From: Sinorhizobium meliloti
GTDB lineage: Bacteria > Pseudomonadota > Alphaproteobacteria > Rhizobiales > Rhizobiaceae
Length of the DNA stretch: 64,000 nt
Reading direction: 5' to 3'
Assembly (NCBI RefSeq): GCF_035610345.1
Contig: NZ_CP141213.1
Span: forward strand, 1,178,001 to 1,242,000
Shown here: one piece after another, positions 46,706-56,058 of the stretch
Layout: the number at the start of each line of letters is the position of its first letter
Position numbering within the stretch: position 1 is the first letter of the stretch
The notes under the pieces: generated by a model
Databases searched by the model: none
The model's input: the letters and a program-made list of their open reading frames with translations, nothing else
What the model was told of the DNA's origin: nothing
Program-made: the position numbers and the translations under genes

Positions 46706-46859
46706 TACCGGGTAAAACCCCAAGAATCTATTGTTGTGCACTGCGGAATCCACGGATATGGTTTTCTCCGTGAGGTTCTGGGGCAAGAATATTTCCAGGC
46801 CATCAATTTCATCTTCTGGATAAATCGATTTATTCTGGGGTCGCGGCGTGCAAGAGTTG

Positions 46860-48332
46860 ATGTCTTCTAACGTGAGGCAGTCGCCGGCGAAGCGAAGGCT
46901 CGTTGTGGCGTCCGGTCTGGACCGGGAAAATTTCGAAGGGAGCGACATCGAGCATCTGGTGCATTTTCTCGATCCGGATGCAGCGTCGCGATCCCCCCTG
47001 CAGAACGCCTTTCCTCTGATCGCGCTTGCCTTCTCGGATGAGGGTGAGGCCGATCTGCGGGAGGCGCTTGCGTCGATCAATGCTCTTGGCACCATTCCCG
47101 AAATACCGCTTCAGCGGATCGACGTGGGCGGTAAGGCGGAGAGCCTTGCGCTCGTGCAGTCGCTGGTGGAGGGTGGAGTGGGACGGCTCTCCTGCTTCAC
47201 GTCGTCGGTAACCGCCGAGCTCGCCATTCTCCGGCGTGAGCGGGAAACGCTGCTCGAAAATTACCGCGCGCTGGAGGATGCCTTTCAGGCCCGCAACTGG
47301 GAGCCGGTCGCGGAGATATTCGCCCATGATCCTTATGCCGACCCGAAGGACGAGGGCATCGGGCAGCTCCTTGCGACCGGATGTGTCGAGCAGCTTCTTC
47401 CGGTCTCCAGTCTTGGCGTTGCCGGGATCGCGCTGCACCTTCATTCCGTGCCCAGGGACGGCGGCGAGCTGGTCGTCATGCTGGGCTATGTCGAGAACGG
47501 CGAGGGCGTGGCCGAATGGACCGTCCCCTATGCGCAGCTCGCGGCAAACTGGAATTTCCTCGCCCTGCCACGCGCTTGTGGCGGCGCAGCGAGAACGCTG
47601 CGGCTCAGAATCTCCACGACCGGCACGGAGACTGTAGGGCTTTCACTCGGATATCCGATCGCGAGCGAGCGGTACACGGCCAGATCGGAAACCCCGCATC
47701 CTGATCTCGATCTCCGGCCCCTGGCGTTTCGCGTCTTTACGGGACTGCCCGGCGTCAAACCGACGCGCATGCCGAACATGATCGCTCCGACCGCCTTGCT
47801 CGAGGGCCATTTCATCGAGGACTATCGCGTGGCGGTCGAATTGCTGAGCCAGATCGTCGACGTATCGGTCACGCCGGTCGTTCCCGAGTTCCAGACCGTC
47901 CGCTTCCTCGAACACGAGAATGCGGTCGTTTGCCACCCGCTGCCGAGCGGAATCTCCGCCGGCACGATCGGCCGCGCCGTGGAACCCGGCACCATCTCCT
48001 TCTCCGCAAGCGCGATCATCGATCACCCGAAGGGCGCACCCGCGGCCGTGAGCTTCCTGCTCGCTCCGGCGAACTCCAATGCGCGCTCGGAAGTGGCGGA
48101 GCTCGCACGAAAGGGGGCTGCCAAGCCCTCGGCCTTCTTCAGCGGCTGGCGCGAGGTCACCGCCGAGCAGGCGGTCAACGTGAACTTTCAATTGGATAAA
48201 CCCGTGCGTGAGCCGATGGACCTCATGATCCTCAGCCGTGCGGTGACGGATACGGTGGATTTCTCCTGGCTCAAGGTCTCCGGCTTCCGATTGGTAAAGC
48301 AGTCCGCAGGGGCGTCCAATGTCCGGAAATAG
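46860..48332 (+). CDS. wgaA: WgaA: galactoglucan-locus protein of unknown function
   Basis: About 490 residues, first gene of the wga operon (expA1). No signal peptide or transmembrane helix. There is an N-terminal mixed domain, a short coiled coil (LAILRRERETLLENYRALED, about 125-145) and then beta-rich segments (e.g. GELVVMLGYVENGEGVAEW and ISFSASAIIDHPKGAPAAV). I recognise no catalytic motif. The start could be ATG 46860 or GTG 46848; neither has a strong ribosome site. It overlaps wgaB by 14 bp. Confidence 0.75.
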   Translation: MSSNVRQSPAKRRLVVASGLDRENFEGSDIEHLVHFLDPDAASRSPLQNAFPLIALAFSDEGEADLREALASINALGTIPEIPLQRIDVGGKAESLALVQSLVEGGVGRLSCFTSSVTAELAILRRERETLLENYRALEDAFQARNWEPVAEIFAHDPYADPKDEGIGQLLATGCVEQLLPVSSLGVAGIALHLHSVPRDGGELVVMLGYVENGEGVAEWTVPYAQLAANWNFLALPRACGGAARTLRLRISTTGTETVGLSLGYPIASERYTARSETPHPDLDLRPLAFRVFTGLPGVKPTRMPNMIAPTALLEGHFIEDYRVAVELLSQIVDVSVTPVVPEFQTVRFLEHENAVVCHPLPSGISAGTIGRAVEPGTISFSASAIIDHPKGAPAAVSFLLAPANSNARSEVAELARKGAAKPSAFFSGWREVTAEQAVNVNFQLDKPVREPMDLMILSRAVTDTVDFSWLKVSGFRLVKQSAGASNVRK

Positions 48333-51000
48333 GGAAAACTCGGACCTGATCGTGGTGGCAATGCCGCTTTATGGCCATGCGGCCCTCGTCCTGGAGGCGA
48401 TCGAGTCCGTGCTTGCTTCGAAGCTTGCCGGGTGCAGGGTGGCAGTCGTGGTGTCCGTCGATGGTGATCCGCGGCAGGAGACATTCGATCAATTGCTGCT
48501 CTATGCGGCGGCCCATCCTGCGGTTCATGTGCTTTTTGGGGCCAATGCCGGGCCGGGCGGGGCGCGCAATCGCGCGATCGACTACGTGCTCGCGAATCTG
48601 CCGGAAGCCGAGGCGGTCTATTTTCTCGACGCCGACAATCGCGTCTTGCCCGGGACCATCGAGACTCTCTACCGGCAACTGCGCGCCAGCGGCTGCGGCT
48701 GGATCTATACCAATATCGACACGTTCTCGGTGAGTTGGCGCGCTCATTACGGCAATCGCTACTCGCGGCTCCTGCACTGCGTCACGGACAATATTTGCGA
48801 CACCGGCTCGATGATCTCGATCGACGTGTTCCGGGCGGGGGTCCGCTTCGACGACGACAGGCAAAACGGTTTCGAGGATTGGGAATTCTGGCTGTCCTGC
48901 ATCGAGCAGGGCTTCGTGGGGGCGCCGTGCCACGACACGACCTTCGAATACCGGCTGAGAGCGGAAAGCCGCTTCAAGGAGGCGAATCGCGATCGCGCCG
49001 CCTCGGTGAGCTTCCTCAGAAAGCGTCACCGTGCGCTGTTCCAGCGGCCAATGCTGGTCGATTTCGAGCACGAGGAATGCCCGCGCTATCTTTTCGCACG
49101 GACGGAAGATGCCGCCATTTCGTTCTTCACGGATCCGACCAAAACGGCCAAGCGGCTTCGTCTCGACGATATCATTCCAGCCTTCTGGGCGAGCATCGGC
49201 GAGCCGGACAACGTTCACTTCCCGCCCTTCCTGATCGCCGGAAGCGGCGCCACCCTCGACCTGCTGCTACGCTCACGGATGCTGCCGAACGTGCTCTCGC
49301 ACCTGGAGCGCCTGAGCGAGAAGGCGAACGTGGTCTTCGTCCAGCTTGGCAACGATGCGGCGCAGCGCAAGATCGAGCCGGTATTCCTGGAGGCGGGCGC
49401 CCAGCACAACGCGCCGGCCGACCTCATCTTCCTGTCCACTTCGCTCGTGCGCGATGTCATTCACAACAAGGCGCTGGACTGGTTTGCCTCCATCGGCAAC
49501 CAGCAGGTATGGCCGACATCGGCAATTCTGAAAGTCCGCTTCCCTTTCCCGAGAAGCCTGCCCCGACGCTCGCTCATCACGCCCCAGCAGGTGATGATCA
49601 ACTGCGTCAACGCCATCGCGACCAGTCCGCTGCGGCGGACCGCCGGCAAACGCTGGACCTGGCGTCCGGCACGGCTCGTTCCCTATTCCGACCTCCACAA
49701 GGCGCTTCGCCATGAGATCGGTGGCTCGCCGGTGTTGCCGCTCGGTCATAGCGAGGGGGGCAGGAAGACCGCAGCCCTGCTTGTTCCGAATGCATCCTTC
49801 GGCGGCGCCGAGAAGGTCGTATATGCGGCCTCGCGCGAGCTGAAGGCCGCCGGCTACGAGACCCATCTCTTCGTGCTCGGCACATCCAGGATGGATGTGA
49901 TCGACGAGTTCGATCAGAGCTTCGACTATATTCACTTCTGGGACCAGGGCATTCCCGCCTGGGGCGGCTCCGGCTCTTTCCTGGGGCAGGACTTCATCGC
50001 CGAGGGCCACGACGTCGATTGGGCCGCGCTCAAGGGTCAGCTTTCCGGCTTCGACCTGGTGATCAACAATCACGTCATGGCGGTGCATCCGCTTATCGCA
50101 CGGTTGCGCTCTGAGGGGACGCGCACGGCCTGCTACCTTCACGTGGTCGACAATACCGGCTTCAAAAGGCCCGCCGGCCAGCCCTTCGCGGCGATAGCCC
50201 ACGAGCATTGCTACGATGCCTTCCTGACCTGCTCGGAGCAACTCAAGATCTATCTGCACAGCTTCGGCGTTCCCTATGAAAAGATCTTCGCCGTCCCCAA
50301 CGGCGCGAGCTTCTCCGTGCCGCCCAAGGTGCTCGCGGAGGTGCTGTCGGTCAGGCGCATCGAACGCAAGGACGATCGGCTTCGGGTCCTCTATATGGGC
50401 CGGCTCGATCAGCAGAAGGGGATCGACCGTCTCGCTGCGGCGTTCGCCGAATTGCGGGCTTCGCGCGTGCCCTTCGATGCCCGGGCGATCGGCGGGGAAA
50501 TCCTCGCGGATGCCACCTTGTCGTGGACGGATCGCCTGAAGGACCTCGGCGTCGAGTTGCGCCCGCCGGTCTTCGCAAGCAAGGATCTGATCAAGGCACT
50601 CGGTTGGGCGGATGTCCTTCTGATGCCGTCGCGCTGGGAGGGCGCTCCCTTGATGATCGCCGAGGCGCAGCAGCTCGGCTGCGTCCCGATCGCGACGTCG
50701 GTCGGTGCCGTCGACGAACTCATAACCGACGGCGAGGACGGCATCCTCATCGAGGCCGCCGCCGATCCGCAGGTGGTCCGGGACATGGCAAAGGCCATCG
50801 AGGAGGTGGCCCACAACCGTCAGATGCTCGCGCCCCTCATGGAGGGGTGCCTGAGAACGGCGGCTCGGCGCTCATGGACGTCCTCCTTCTCCGAGTTCCT
50901 CGGCTGGTGCGACCGTTCCGTGAACAATTCGTCGCTTTCGCGCGCAACGGTTATCCGTGGGCGCGAAGCATCCAATCCCGGAGTTGCGGCCGTGGGCTGA
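48319..51000 (+). CDS. wgaB: WgaB (ExpA23): bifunctional GT2-GT4 glycosyltransferase
   Basis: 893 residues, two transferases in one chain. Residues 1-300: GT2 fold with LIVVAMPLYGHAALVLEAIE, GPGGARNRAIDY, FLDADNR (DXD-type motif) and the FEDWEFWLSC acceptor region. Residues about 480-880: GT-B domain with LLVPNASFGGAEKVVYAAS, VLYMGRLDQQKGIDRL and SRWEGAPLMIAEAQQLGCVPI. This would suit adding the alternating glucose and galactose of galactoglucan by one protein, an inference. The originally separate expA2 and expA3 correspond to this single gene. Confidence 0.88.
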   Translation: MSGNRENSDLIVVAMPLYGHAALVLEAIESVLASKLAGCRVAVVVSVDGDPRQETFDQLLLYAAAHPAVHVLFGANAGPGGARNRAIDYVLANLPEAEAVYFLDADNRVLPGTIETLYRQLRASGCGWIYTNIDTFSVSWRAHYGNRYSRLLHCVTDNICDTGSMISIDVFRAGVRFDDDRQNGFEDWEFWLSCIEQGFVGAPCHDTTFEYRLRAESRFKEANRDRAASVSFLRKRHRALFQRPMLVDFEHEECPRYLFARTEDAAISFFTDPTKTAKRLRLDDIIPAFWASIGEPDNVHFPPFLIAGSGATLDLLLRSRMLPNVLSHLERLSEKANVVFVQLGNDAAQRKIEPVFLEAGAQHNAPADLIFLSTSLVRDVIHNKALDWFASIGNQQVWPTSAILKVRFPFPRSLPRRSLITPQQVMINCVNAIATSPLRRTAGKRWTWRPARLVPYSDLHKALRHEIGGSPVLPLGHSEGGRKTAALLVPNASFGGAEKVVYAASRELKAAGYETHLFVLGTSRMDVIDEFDQSFDYIHFWDQGIPAWGGSGSFLGQDFIAEGHDVDWAALKGQLSGFDLVINNHVMAVHPLIARLRSEGTRTACYLHVVDNTGFKRPAGQPFAAIAHEHCYDAFLTCSEQLKIYLHSFGVPYEKIFAVPNGASFSVPPKVLAEVLSVRRIERKDDRLRVLYMGRLDQQKGIDRLAAAFAELRASRVPFDARAIGGEILADATLSWTDRLKDLGVELRPPVFASKDLIKALGWADVLLMPSRWEGAPLMIAEAQQLGCVPIATSVGAVDELITDGEDGILIEAAADPQVVRDMAKAIEEVAHNRQMLAPLMEGCLRTAARRSWTSSFSEFLGWCDRSVNNSSLSRATVIRGREASNPGVAAVG

Positions 51001-51034
51001 GGCCCCGCCGGTTTCAAGAAGAAGGGTCGATTGC

Positions 51035-52213
51035 ATGCGTCCACGGATCCTCGTGACGGGAATTCCTGGTCATTACACGCGCCTCGCCAACGGCGCCCAG
51101 GGATTGTCCGTCTCCTATTCGGAGCGACAGACACAGCCCGAGACGAAGGAGGAGTTTCTCCAGGAGCTTCGCAATATCAGCAATACGGGAAATTACCTGA
51201 TCGGCGAGGGGGCGCTGCGCGCGATTGCCCCGCATGCGAAGCAGGTCCCGTTCTGGCACCTTTATAATTGCAGCCAGAACGGCGTCGGACTCGACGAGTT
51301 CAACGCCAATTTCGACATCTGCGTCTTCACCTGCGCGAACCTTCTGCGCAAGGGCCTGTCTGCGGATGCCGAAGCGGAAGTGCTTGGCAAGCTCAAGATG
51401 CCGATCGTCATGCTCGGTATCGGCCTGCAGAACCGCCGAGACCTCGAAAACAGCCTGCCGGAAGGTACGAAGCGGCTTCTGGACGTTCTCAAGGAGCGTG
51501 AGCACTATTTCCTGACGCGCGGGTTCGAAACCGCCGGCTTCCTGAAGGACCAGGGCTTCTCCTATGTGCAGCCGACGGGCTGCCCTTCCATCTATCTGAT
51601 GCCGCACAATATGCGCGCCTCGCTGAAGAAGCTGCCCAATGTACCGGTCGGCAAGGCGCGGACCATCTTCTCCGGCTATCTGGGTGCCAACCACGATTGC
51701 ATCGTCGACGCCGCGGCGCTGGCGCCCGAGGGTTCGCGGCCCCAATACGTCATCCAGGACGAGTTCCTCCATTTCGACATGAACGTCGAAGCGAACGGCG
51801 ACGGCCGGGTCTACGACTCCGCCTCCGGCACGATGCTCGGGGAACTGAGCTATCCGGGCACTGAAAGACTGAAAACGCCCTTCGACGTGCGGACCTTCTT
51901 CGATACGAACCAGTGGCGTGCCTGGGCGTCTTCCATGGATTTCAATTTCGGCCGGCGTTTTCACGGCTCGATCATCGCGATGCAGGCGGCCGTGCCGAGC
52001 CTGATGGTGGCGGTGGACGACCGGATGCGCGAAATGCTCGGCTACACGGGCCTGCCGGCGATCGACGCAGTCGAGGTCGACAAGGCGGAAAACCGGGCCG
52101 AATTCGTCGCCGACCACCTGGCCGGGCTCAATGCTTCCGAACTGGTCGACAGATATTCCGATCGCGAGCGCACGTTCCGCTCGGCTCTCCGGGAGATCGG
52201 GATCGGGCAATAA
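51035..52213 (+). CDS. wgaD: WgaD (ExpA4): polysaccharide pyruvyltransferase-like protein
   Basis: 392 residues, GT-B-like pyruvyltransferase fold: NTGNYLIGEGALRAI near the N-terminus, FDICVFTCANLL, IVMLGIGLQNR, HYFLTRGFETAGFL, a PTGCPS turn and RRFHGSIIAMQAAVPSLMVAVDDRM near the C-terminus, the segment carrying the conserved His of the family. Likely adds ketal-linked pyruvate from phosphoenolpyruvate to a galactose. The start at 51035 has AGAAGGG upstream. Paralogue of the next gene. Confidence 0.8.
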   Translation: MRPRILVTGIPGHYTRLANGAQGLSVSYSERQTQPETKEEFLQELRNISNTGNYLIGEGALRAIAPHAKQVPFWHLYNCSQNGVGLDEFNANFDICVFTCANLLRKGLSADAEAEVLGKLKMPIVMLGIGLQNRRDLENSLPEGTKRLLDVLKEREHYFLTRGFETAGFLKDQGFSYVQPTGCPSIYLMPHNMRASLKKLPNVPVGKARTIFSGYLGANHDCIVDAAALAPEGSRPQYVIQDEFLHFDMNVEANGDGRVYDSASGTMLGELSYPGTERLKTPFDVRTFFDTNQWRAWASSMDFNFGRRFHGSIIAMQAAVPSLMVAVDDRMREMLGYTGLPAIDAVEVDKAENRAEFVADHLAGLNASELVDRYSDRERTFRSALREIGIGQ

Positions 52214-52255
52214 ATCTACGCGAGCGTTTGCAGGCTCTAATCTCAGGTGTAATCG

Positions 52256-53428
52256 ATGCGTATCTTGCTTACGGGAATCCCGTCCTATCTGCAGCGAACC
52301 GTCTCGGGCGTGTCCGGCGCGGAGGTTCGGCACAGACCCTATTTCGACGAGGTCAGAACCAAGAAGGAACTGATCGATCAGGTCAAGAAGATCGCCAATA
52401 CCGGCAACTATCTGATCGGCGAGGGCGCAGCCCATGCCCTGCGCGGGCATGACGTCACCTATTTGCCCTTCTGGCATCTCGTCAACAACAGGAATTCCGA
52501 CGAGGCTTATGAAAGCCTCAACGAGGAATTCGACATCTGCGTCTTCGCTTCGGCCAACCTCCTGCGCCCGGGCTACTCGGCGGATCTCGAAGCGGAAGTG
52601 TTCGAGAAACTGAAGATGCCGGTGGTGATCATGGGGATTGGTATCCAGCGGCGGGAAGGGCTCAAGGAAAACCTGCCTGCCGGCACGCTCAAGTTCCTGG
52701 AAGTGCTGAGGAACAAAGAGAGCTTCTTCCTCACGCGCGGTTATTTCACGGCCGAGTTCCTGAGAGAGCAGGGGATGAAGTTCGTCAAGCCGACGGGTTG
52801 CCCCTCGCTCTTCTTCGCGCCGGCCGAGATGAAGCGTTCGCTCGCCGCGCTCGCCAATCCGGATCTCGCTTCCTCCCAGAAGATCGCCTTCGGAGGCTAT
52901 CTCGGAAGCGTGGCCGATACGATCGTCGATGCCCACGCGCTGCTGAAACCGGAGAGCGTCGCGAGCTACGTCGTCCAGGACGAGGTGGTCGCCTACAATC
53001 TCTCCCTTCCCGTGGACGACGACTTGCCCGTTTACGACCGAGCAAGCGGGCGCATCACCGGCCAGACCGCCTACAAGCATTCGGAGAAATGGCAGCGCAA
53101 ACACGAGCTTCTGGTGTTCTTCGACACCAATCAATGGCGAAGCTGGGTCTCCGCGCGCGATCTCTGCTTCGGGCGCCGTTTTCACGGCTGCATCATCGGC
53201 ATGCAGGCGGGTGTGCCGTCGCTCATGATCGCGGTCGACGATCGCATGCGGGAAATGCTGGAATTCATCGGCTTCCCCTACATGGAGGCGGCAGTCTGGA
53301 ACCGGGAGCCGGACAGGAAGGCCTATCTTGCCAGCTTCCTTTCCAAGATCGATTCGCAGGCTGTCATCGACCGGTACTCGGCCTGTGAGACCAACTTCCG
53401 CAATGCTCTGGCGCATGTCGGGCTCTAG
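52256..53428 (+). CDS. wgaE: WgaE (ExpA5): polysaccharide pyruvyltransferase-like protein
   Basis: 390 residues, colinear with WgaD: MRILLTGIPSYLQR, NTGNYLIGEGAAHAL, FDICVFASANLL, VVIMGIGIQRRE, SFFLTRGYFTAEFL, PTGCPS and RRFHGCIIGMQAGVPSLMIAVDDRM. The two genes clearly arose by tandem duplication. Galactoglucan carries pyruvate ketals on galactose, so one copy may have that role and the other a different acceptor or a regulatory part. The stop (TAG) is the first base triplet of an intergenic repeat. Confidence 0.8.
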   Translation: MRILLTGIPSYLQRTVSGVSGAEVRHRPYFDEVRTKKELIDQVKKIANTGNYLIGEGAAHALRGHDVTYLPFWHLVNNRNSDEAYESLNEEFDICVFASANLLRPGYSADLEAEVFEKLKMPVVIMGIGIQRREGLKENLPAGTLKFLEVLRNKESFFLTRGYFTAEFLREQGMKFVKPTGCPSLFFAPAEMKRSLAALANPDLASSQKIAFGGYLGSVADTIVDAHALLKPESVASYVVQDEVVAYNLSLPVDDDLPVYDRASGRITGQTAYKHSEKWQRKHELLVFFDTNQWRSWVSARDLCFGRRFHGCIIGMQAGVPSLMIAVDDRMREMLEFIGFPYMEAAVWNREPDRKAYLASFLSKIDSQAVIDRYSACETNFRNALAHVGL

Positions 53429-54587
53429 AGCAATTCCGGGGAAAGTGCGCAGCGGTTTGCGGCCCGGGACTTCAGCGAACCGAGGAGCAGCAGCATTGTT
53501 CCTCGGCGCCTTGCTGACGCTTTCCGCACCCGCGCATGCCGATGAAGCTTCGGCTGCTCGCATTGGCGTCAATCGGATGAATCTTGCCTGGCTGCCCCGG
53601 GGCGACCAGGAGAGAATACTGACCGACATCGCTGCCAGCGGCGCGACGGATGTCCGTCTTTCGCTTTCGCGTCCGGTGGACAAGAGCATAGAGGCGCTGG
53701 CAATCGCCCACCGCCTGGGTCTGCGCATCCTTCTCGAGATTCAGCTGGGAAACAAAAGCTACTATCCCCAGAGCCTCAGACCGAGAACGGGCCATGGCCG
53801 TATCTGGGACGTCTATCGACTGTCGGATTTGGATCTTGTTCGGTATCGCAGGGAATTGCGGCAAGCGCTTCAACGCATCGATGCCCTCGGCGTTCGTCTT
53901 GTAGCGATCGAGCCGGGAAATGAGATCAACTATGCCGGCTACAACGGCGATCTTGCCGTCTATCGAGAACCGGGCGCCCGATCGCCGCGCAGCATCGCCG
54001 AGCTACGGGAGCGGACAAGGTTTGAACGCGGCCTCGACAACTACGTCAAGGCGCTGGAGATCAGCCGATCGGAGCTGCGCAAAACCGTACACAGCCGCGA
54101 CGCAGCCGTCATTTCCGCCGGTCTCTCGGATATGAGCGCCGCAGAAGCCGACAGGCGCGGAATGGAAAGGCTCGATCCCGGCGAATTCGTCGCGCTCCTT
54201 CGTCAACGCGGCATCGACAGTCTGGTCGATGCCTATGGCATCCACATCTACCCCGGAAGGAAAGCCGCGCCAGCTATTGCAGCGCGGGTCAGAAGCATTC
54301 TCGATTTCTGCCGGACCGCGGGAACCGGCAAGTCCTGCTGGGTCACGGAGTGGGGGATCGCAAACAAGGCGCGCTCCTGCCCGGTGGACGATCGATCGCG
54401 AGGGGAGGCGATCCATGTCATGCGCGCGACCTTCGGCGAACTGATCGAGGCAGGCCGGCTGACGGCTGCCTATTACTACGACTGGGACACCGAGCCTTCC
54501 TATAGCCTCTGGCGCTGCGGCAGGCTCAGTCCCGTCGGCGCCGCGGCGATCGGACCGGGCGACGGCGCAGGAGCGCAAGCAAGATGA
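53415..54587 (+). CDS. wgaF: WgaF (ExpA6): secreted clan GH-A glycoside hydrolase-like protein
   Basis: About 390 residues. The N-terminus contains a Sec signal ([20 protein letters not shown], cleavage after AHA). The mature part is a TIM-barrel glycosidase of clan [11 protein letters not shown] (strand 2), [12 protein letters not shown] with the acid/base Asn169-Glu170, HIYPGR, and [12 protein letters not shown] with nucleophile Glu312. It may trim or release galactoglucan in the periplasm. The ATG at 53415 overlaps wgaE by 14 bp; in-frame GTG/TTG codons just downstream are alternatives, and the first 20 codons run through an intergenic repeat. Confidence 0.8.
   Translation: MSGSRAIPGKVRSGLRPGTSANRGAAALFLGALLTLSAPAHADEASAARIGVNRMNLAWLPRGDQERILTDIAASGATDVRLSLSRPVDKSIEALAIAHRLGLRILLEIQLGNKSYYPQSLRPRTGHGRIWDVYRLSDLDLVRYRRELRQALQRIDALGVRLVAIEPGNEINYAGYNGDLAVYREPGARSPRSIAELRERTRFERGLDNYVKALEISRSELRKTVHSRDAAVISAGLSDMSAAEADRRGMERLDPGEFVALLRQRGIDSLVDAYGIHIYPGRKAAPAIAARVRSILDFCRTAGTGKSCWVTEWGIANKARSCPVDDRSRGEAIHVMRATFGELIEAGRLTAAYYYDWDTEPSYSLWRCGRLSPVGAAAIGPGDGAGAQAR
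53426..53475 (+). repeat. TAGAGC-type intergenic repeat at the wgaE/wgaF junction
   Basis: TAGAGCAATTCCGGGGAAAG... followed by GCAGCGGTTT is a diverged copy of the sequence at 28769 and 60388. Here it lies inside the predicted 5' end of wgaF, so the first residues of that protein (before the signal peptide core) are read from repeat sequence. Confidence 0.5.
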
Positions 54588-54609
54588 TGGCCTCGACCGG
54601 AGTGGGCGC

Positions 54610-55491
54610 ATGAAGGGCATCATCCTTGCGGGCGGCCGGGGAACCAGGCTGTACCCGGTGACGATCTCGGTTTCGAAGCAACTGCTCCCTGTCCATGACA
54701 AGCCGATGATCTATTACCCGCTCGGCATGCTGATGCTGGCCGGTATTCGCGAGATACTGGTGATCACCATGCCCAGGGACCGGCCGCTGTTCGAGGAACT
54801 GCTGGGGGACGGCAGCCAGTTCGGCCTCGCGATCTCCTATGCCGAGCAGCCGGAGCCGAACGGACTCGCCGAAGCCTTCGTCATCGGCCGGGATTTCATC
54901 GGCAACAGCTCGGTGGCGCTTATCCTCGGAGACAATATTTTCTACGGCGCCGGCCTGCCCGAGCTTTGCGGCGATGCCGCGGCCCGGTCGAGCGGTGCCA
55001 CGATCTTCGCCTATCGTGTGGATGATCCCGAGCGCTACGGCGTCGTCAGTTTCGATGGAGAGACCGGACGGGCCGTGACGATCGAGGAGAAACCGGAGCG
55101 GGCGAAATCCAGCTGGGCGGTGACCGGCCTTTATTTCTATGAAAACAGCGTACTTGACATCGCTTCTTCAATCAAACCTTCAGCACGGGGCGAACTGGAA
55201 ATCACCGATGTGAACCGGGCCTATCTGGAGCGCGGCGACCTTCACGTCTGCCGCCTCGGGCGGGGCTATGCCTGGCTCGATACGGGCACGCACGACAGCC
55301 TGCACAATGCCGCTTCCTTCGTACGCACGATCGAGCACCGGCAGGGCGTCAAGATCATGTGCCCGGAAGAAATCGCCTTCGAGCTCGGCTACGTTTCGGC
55401 GGATCAGGTGCTCGAGCGTGCCGCCCTGCTCGGTAAAAACGACTATGCGATCTATCTCCGGAGACGGGTCAGGGAGCTCTCCGATGCTTGA
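54610..55491 (+). CDS. wgaG: WgaG (ExpA7): glucose-1-phosphate thymidylyltransferase (RmlA)
   Basis: A 293-residue RmlA enzyme making dTDP-glucose from dTTP and glucose-1-phosphate. Signature [13 protein letters not shown] (6-18), [40 protein letters not shown] (catalytic metal Asp) and TEDIN-like [10 protein letters not shown]. Full length. First of four dTDP-rhamnose genes at the end of the wga operon; the last codons overlap wgaH by 8 bp. Confidence 0.93.
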   Translation: MKGIILAGGRGTRLYPVTISVSKQLLPVHDKPMIYYPLGMLMLAGIREILVITMPRDRPLFEELLGDGSQFGLAISYAEQPEPNGLAEAFVIGRDFIGNSSVALILGDNIFYGAGLPELCGDAAARSSGATIFAYRVDDPERYGVVSFDGETGRAVTIEEKPERAKSSWAVTGLYFYENSVLDIASSIKPSARGELEITDVNRAYLERGDLHVCRLGRGYAWLDTGTHDSLHNAASFVRTIEHRQGVKIMCPEEIAFELGYVSADQVLERAALLGKNDYAIYLRRRVRELSDA

Positions 55492-56047
55492 TGTAAGGCC
55501 CCTTGGCCTCGACGGGGTCCTGGAGATCGTCCCGCACAGGCTCGGCGACGAGCGGGGCTTCTTTTCGGAGACCTACAACACGGAGACCCTCGCCGCCAAC
55601 GGCGTCGCGGAGACCTTCGTACAGGACAACCATTCCTATTCCGCAGCTGCGGGCACGCTGCGCGGCCTGCACTATCAGCTTCCGCCCAAGGCGCAGGCAA
55701 AGCTCGTTCGGGTCGTTCGAGGCAGGGTGTTCGATGTCGTGGTCGACATTCGCAAAGGTTCGCCGACCTTCGCGAAATGGGCCGGTCTCGAACTTTCGGC
55801 CGAAAAATGGAACCAGATTCTGGTGCCTGTCGGCTTCGCCCACGGCCTCGTCACGCTCGAGCCGGATACGGAAGTCCTCTACAAGGTGAGCGAGCATTAC
55901 AGCGCTGAGCATGAGCGGTCGATCCGATACGACGATCCCGAGATCGGCATAGGCTGGCCTACCGCTACCGACCGTCTGCAACTGTCCGCGAAGGACAGGA
56001 ACGCACCATTGCTCCACGAATCTATTGTTTTCGAGTTCACCGCATGA
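55484..56047 (+). CDS. wgaH: WgaH (ExpA8): dTDP-4-dehydrorhamnose 3,5-epimerase (RmlC)
   Basis: A 187-residue cupin epimerase: [41 protein letters not shown] (with the catalytic His of RGLHYQ), [14 protein letters not shown] and LYKVSEHYS. The usual size for RmlC. It converts dTDP-4-keto-6-deoxyglucose to the L-rhamno isomer. The start at 55484 overlaps the wgaG end. Confidence 0.93.
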   Translation: MLDVRPLGLDGVLEIVPHRLGDERGFFSETYNTETLAANGVAETFVQDNHSYSAAAGTLRGLHYQLPPKAQAKLVRVVRGRVFDVVVDIRKGSPTFAKWAGLELSAEKWNQILVPVGFAHGLVTLEPDTEVLYKVSEHYSAEHERSIRYDDPEIGIGWPTATDRLQLSAKDRNAPLLHESIVFEFTA

Positions 56048-56058
56048 GGGGAGAAACC

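Noticed and set aside
45293..47095. A 600-codon minus-strand frame opposite wgcA and the wgaA leader.
   Set aside because: It crosses the AT-rich wgaA promoter and is the complement of the WgcA coding sequence; no domain recognised.
51014..53728. A 904-codon open frame on the minus strand opposite wgaD and wgaE.
   Set aside because: Shadow of two GC-rich genes with clear family motifs on the plus strand; its translation is rich in His, Arg and Asp with no recognisable domain.
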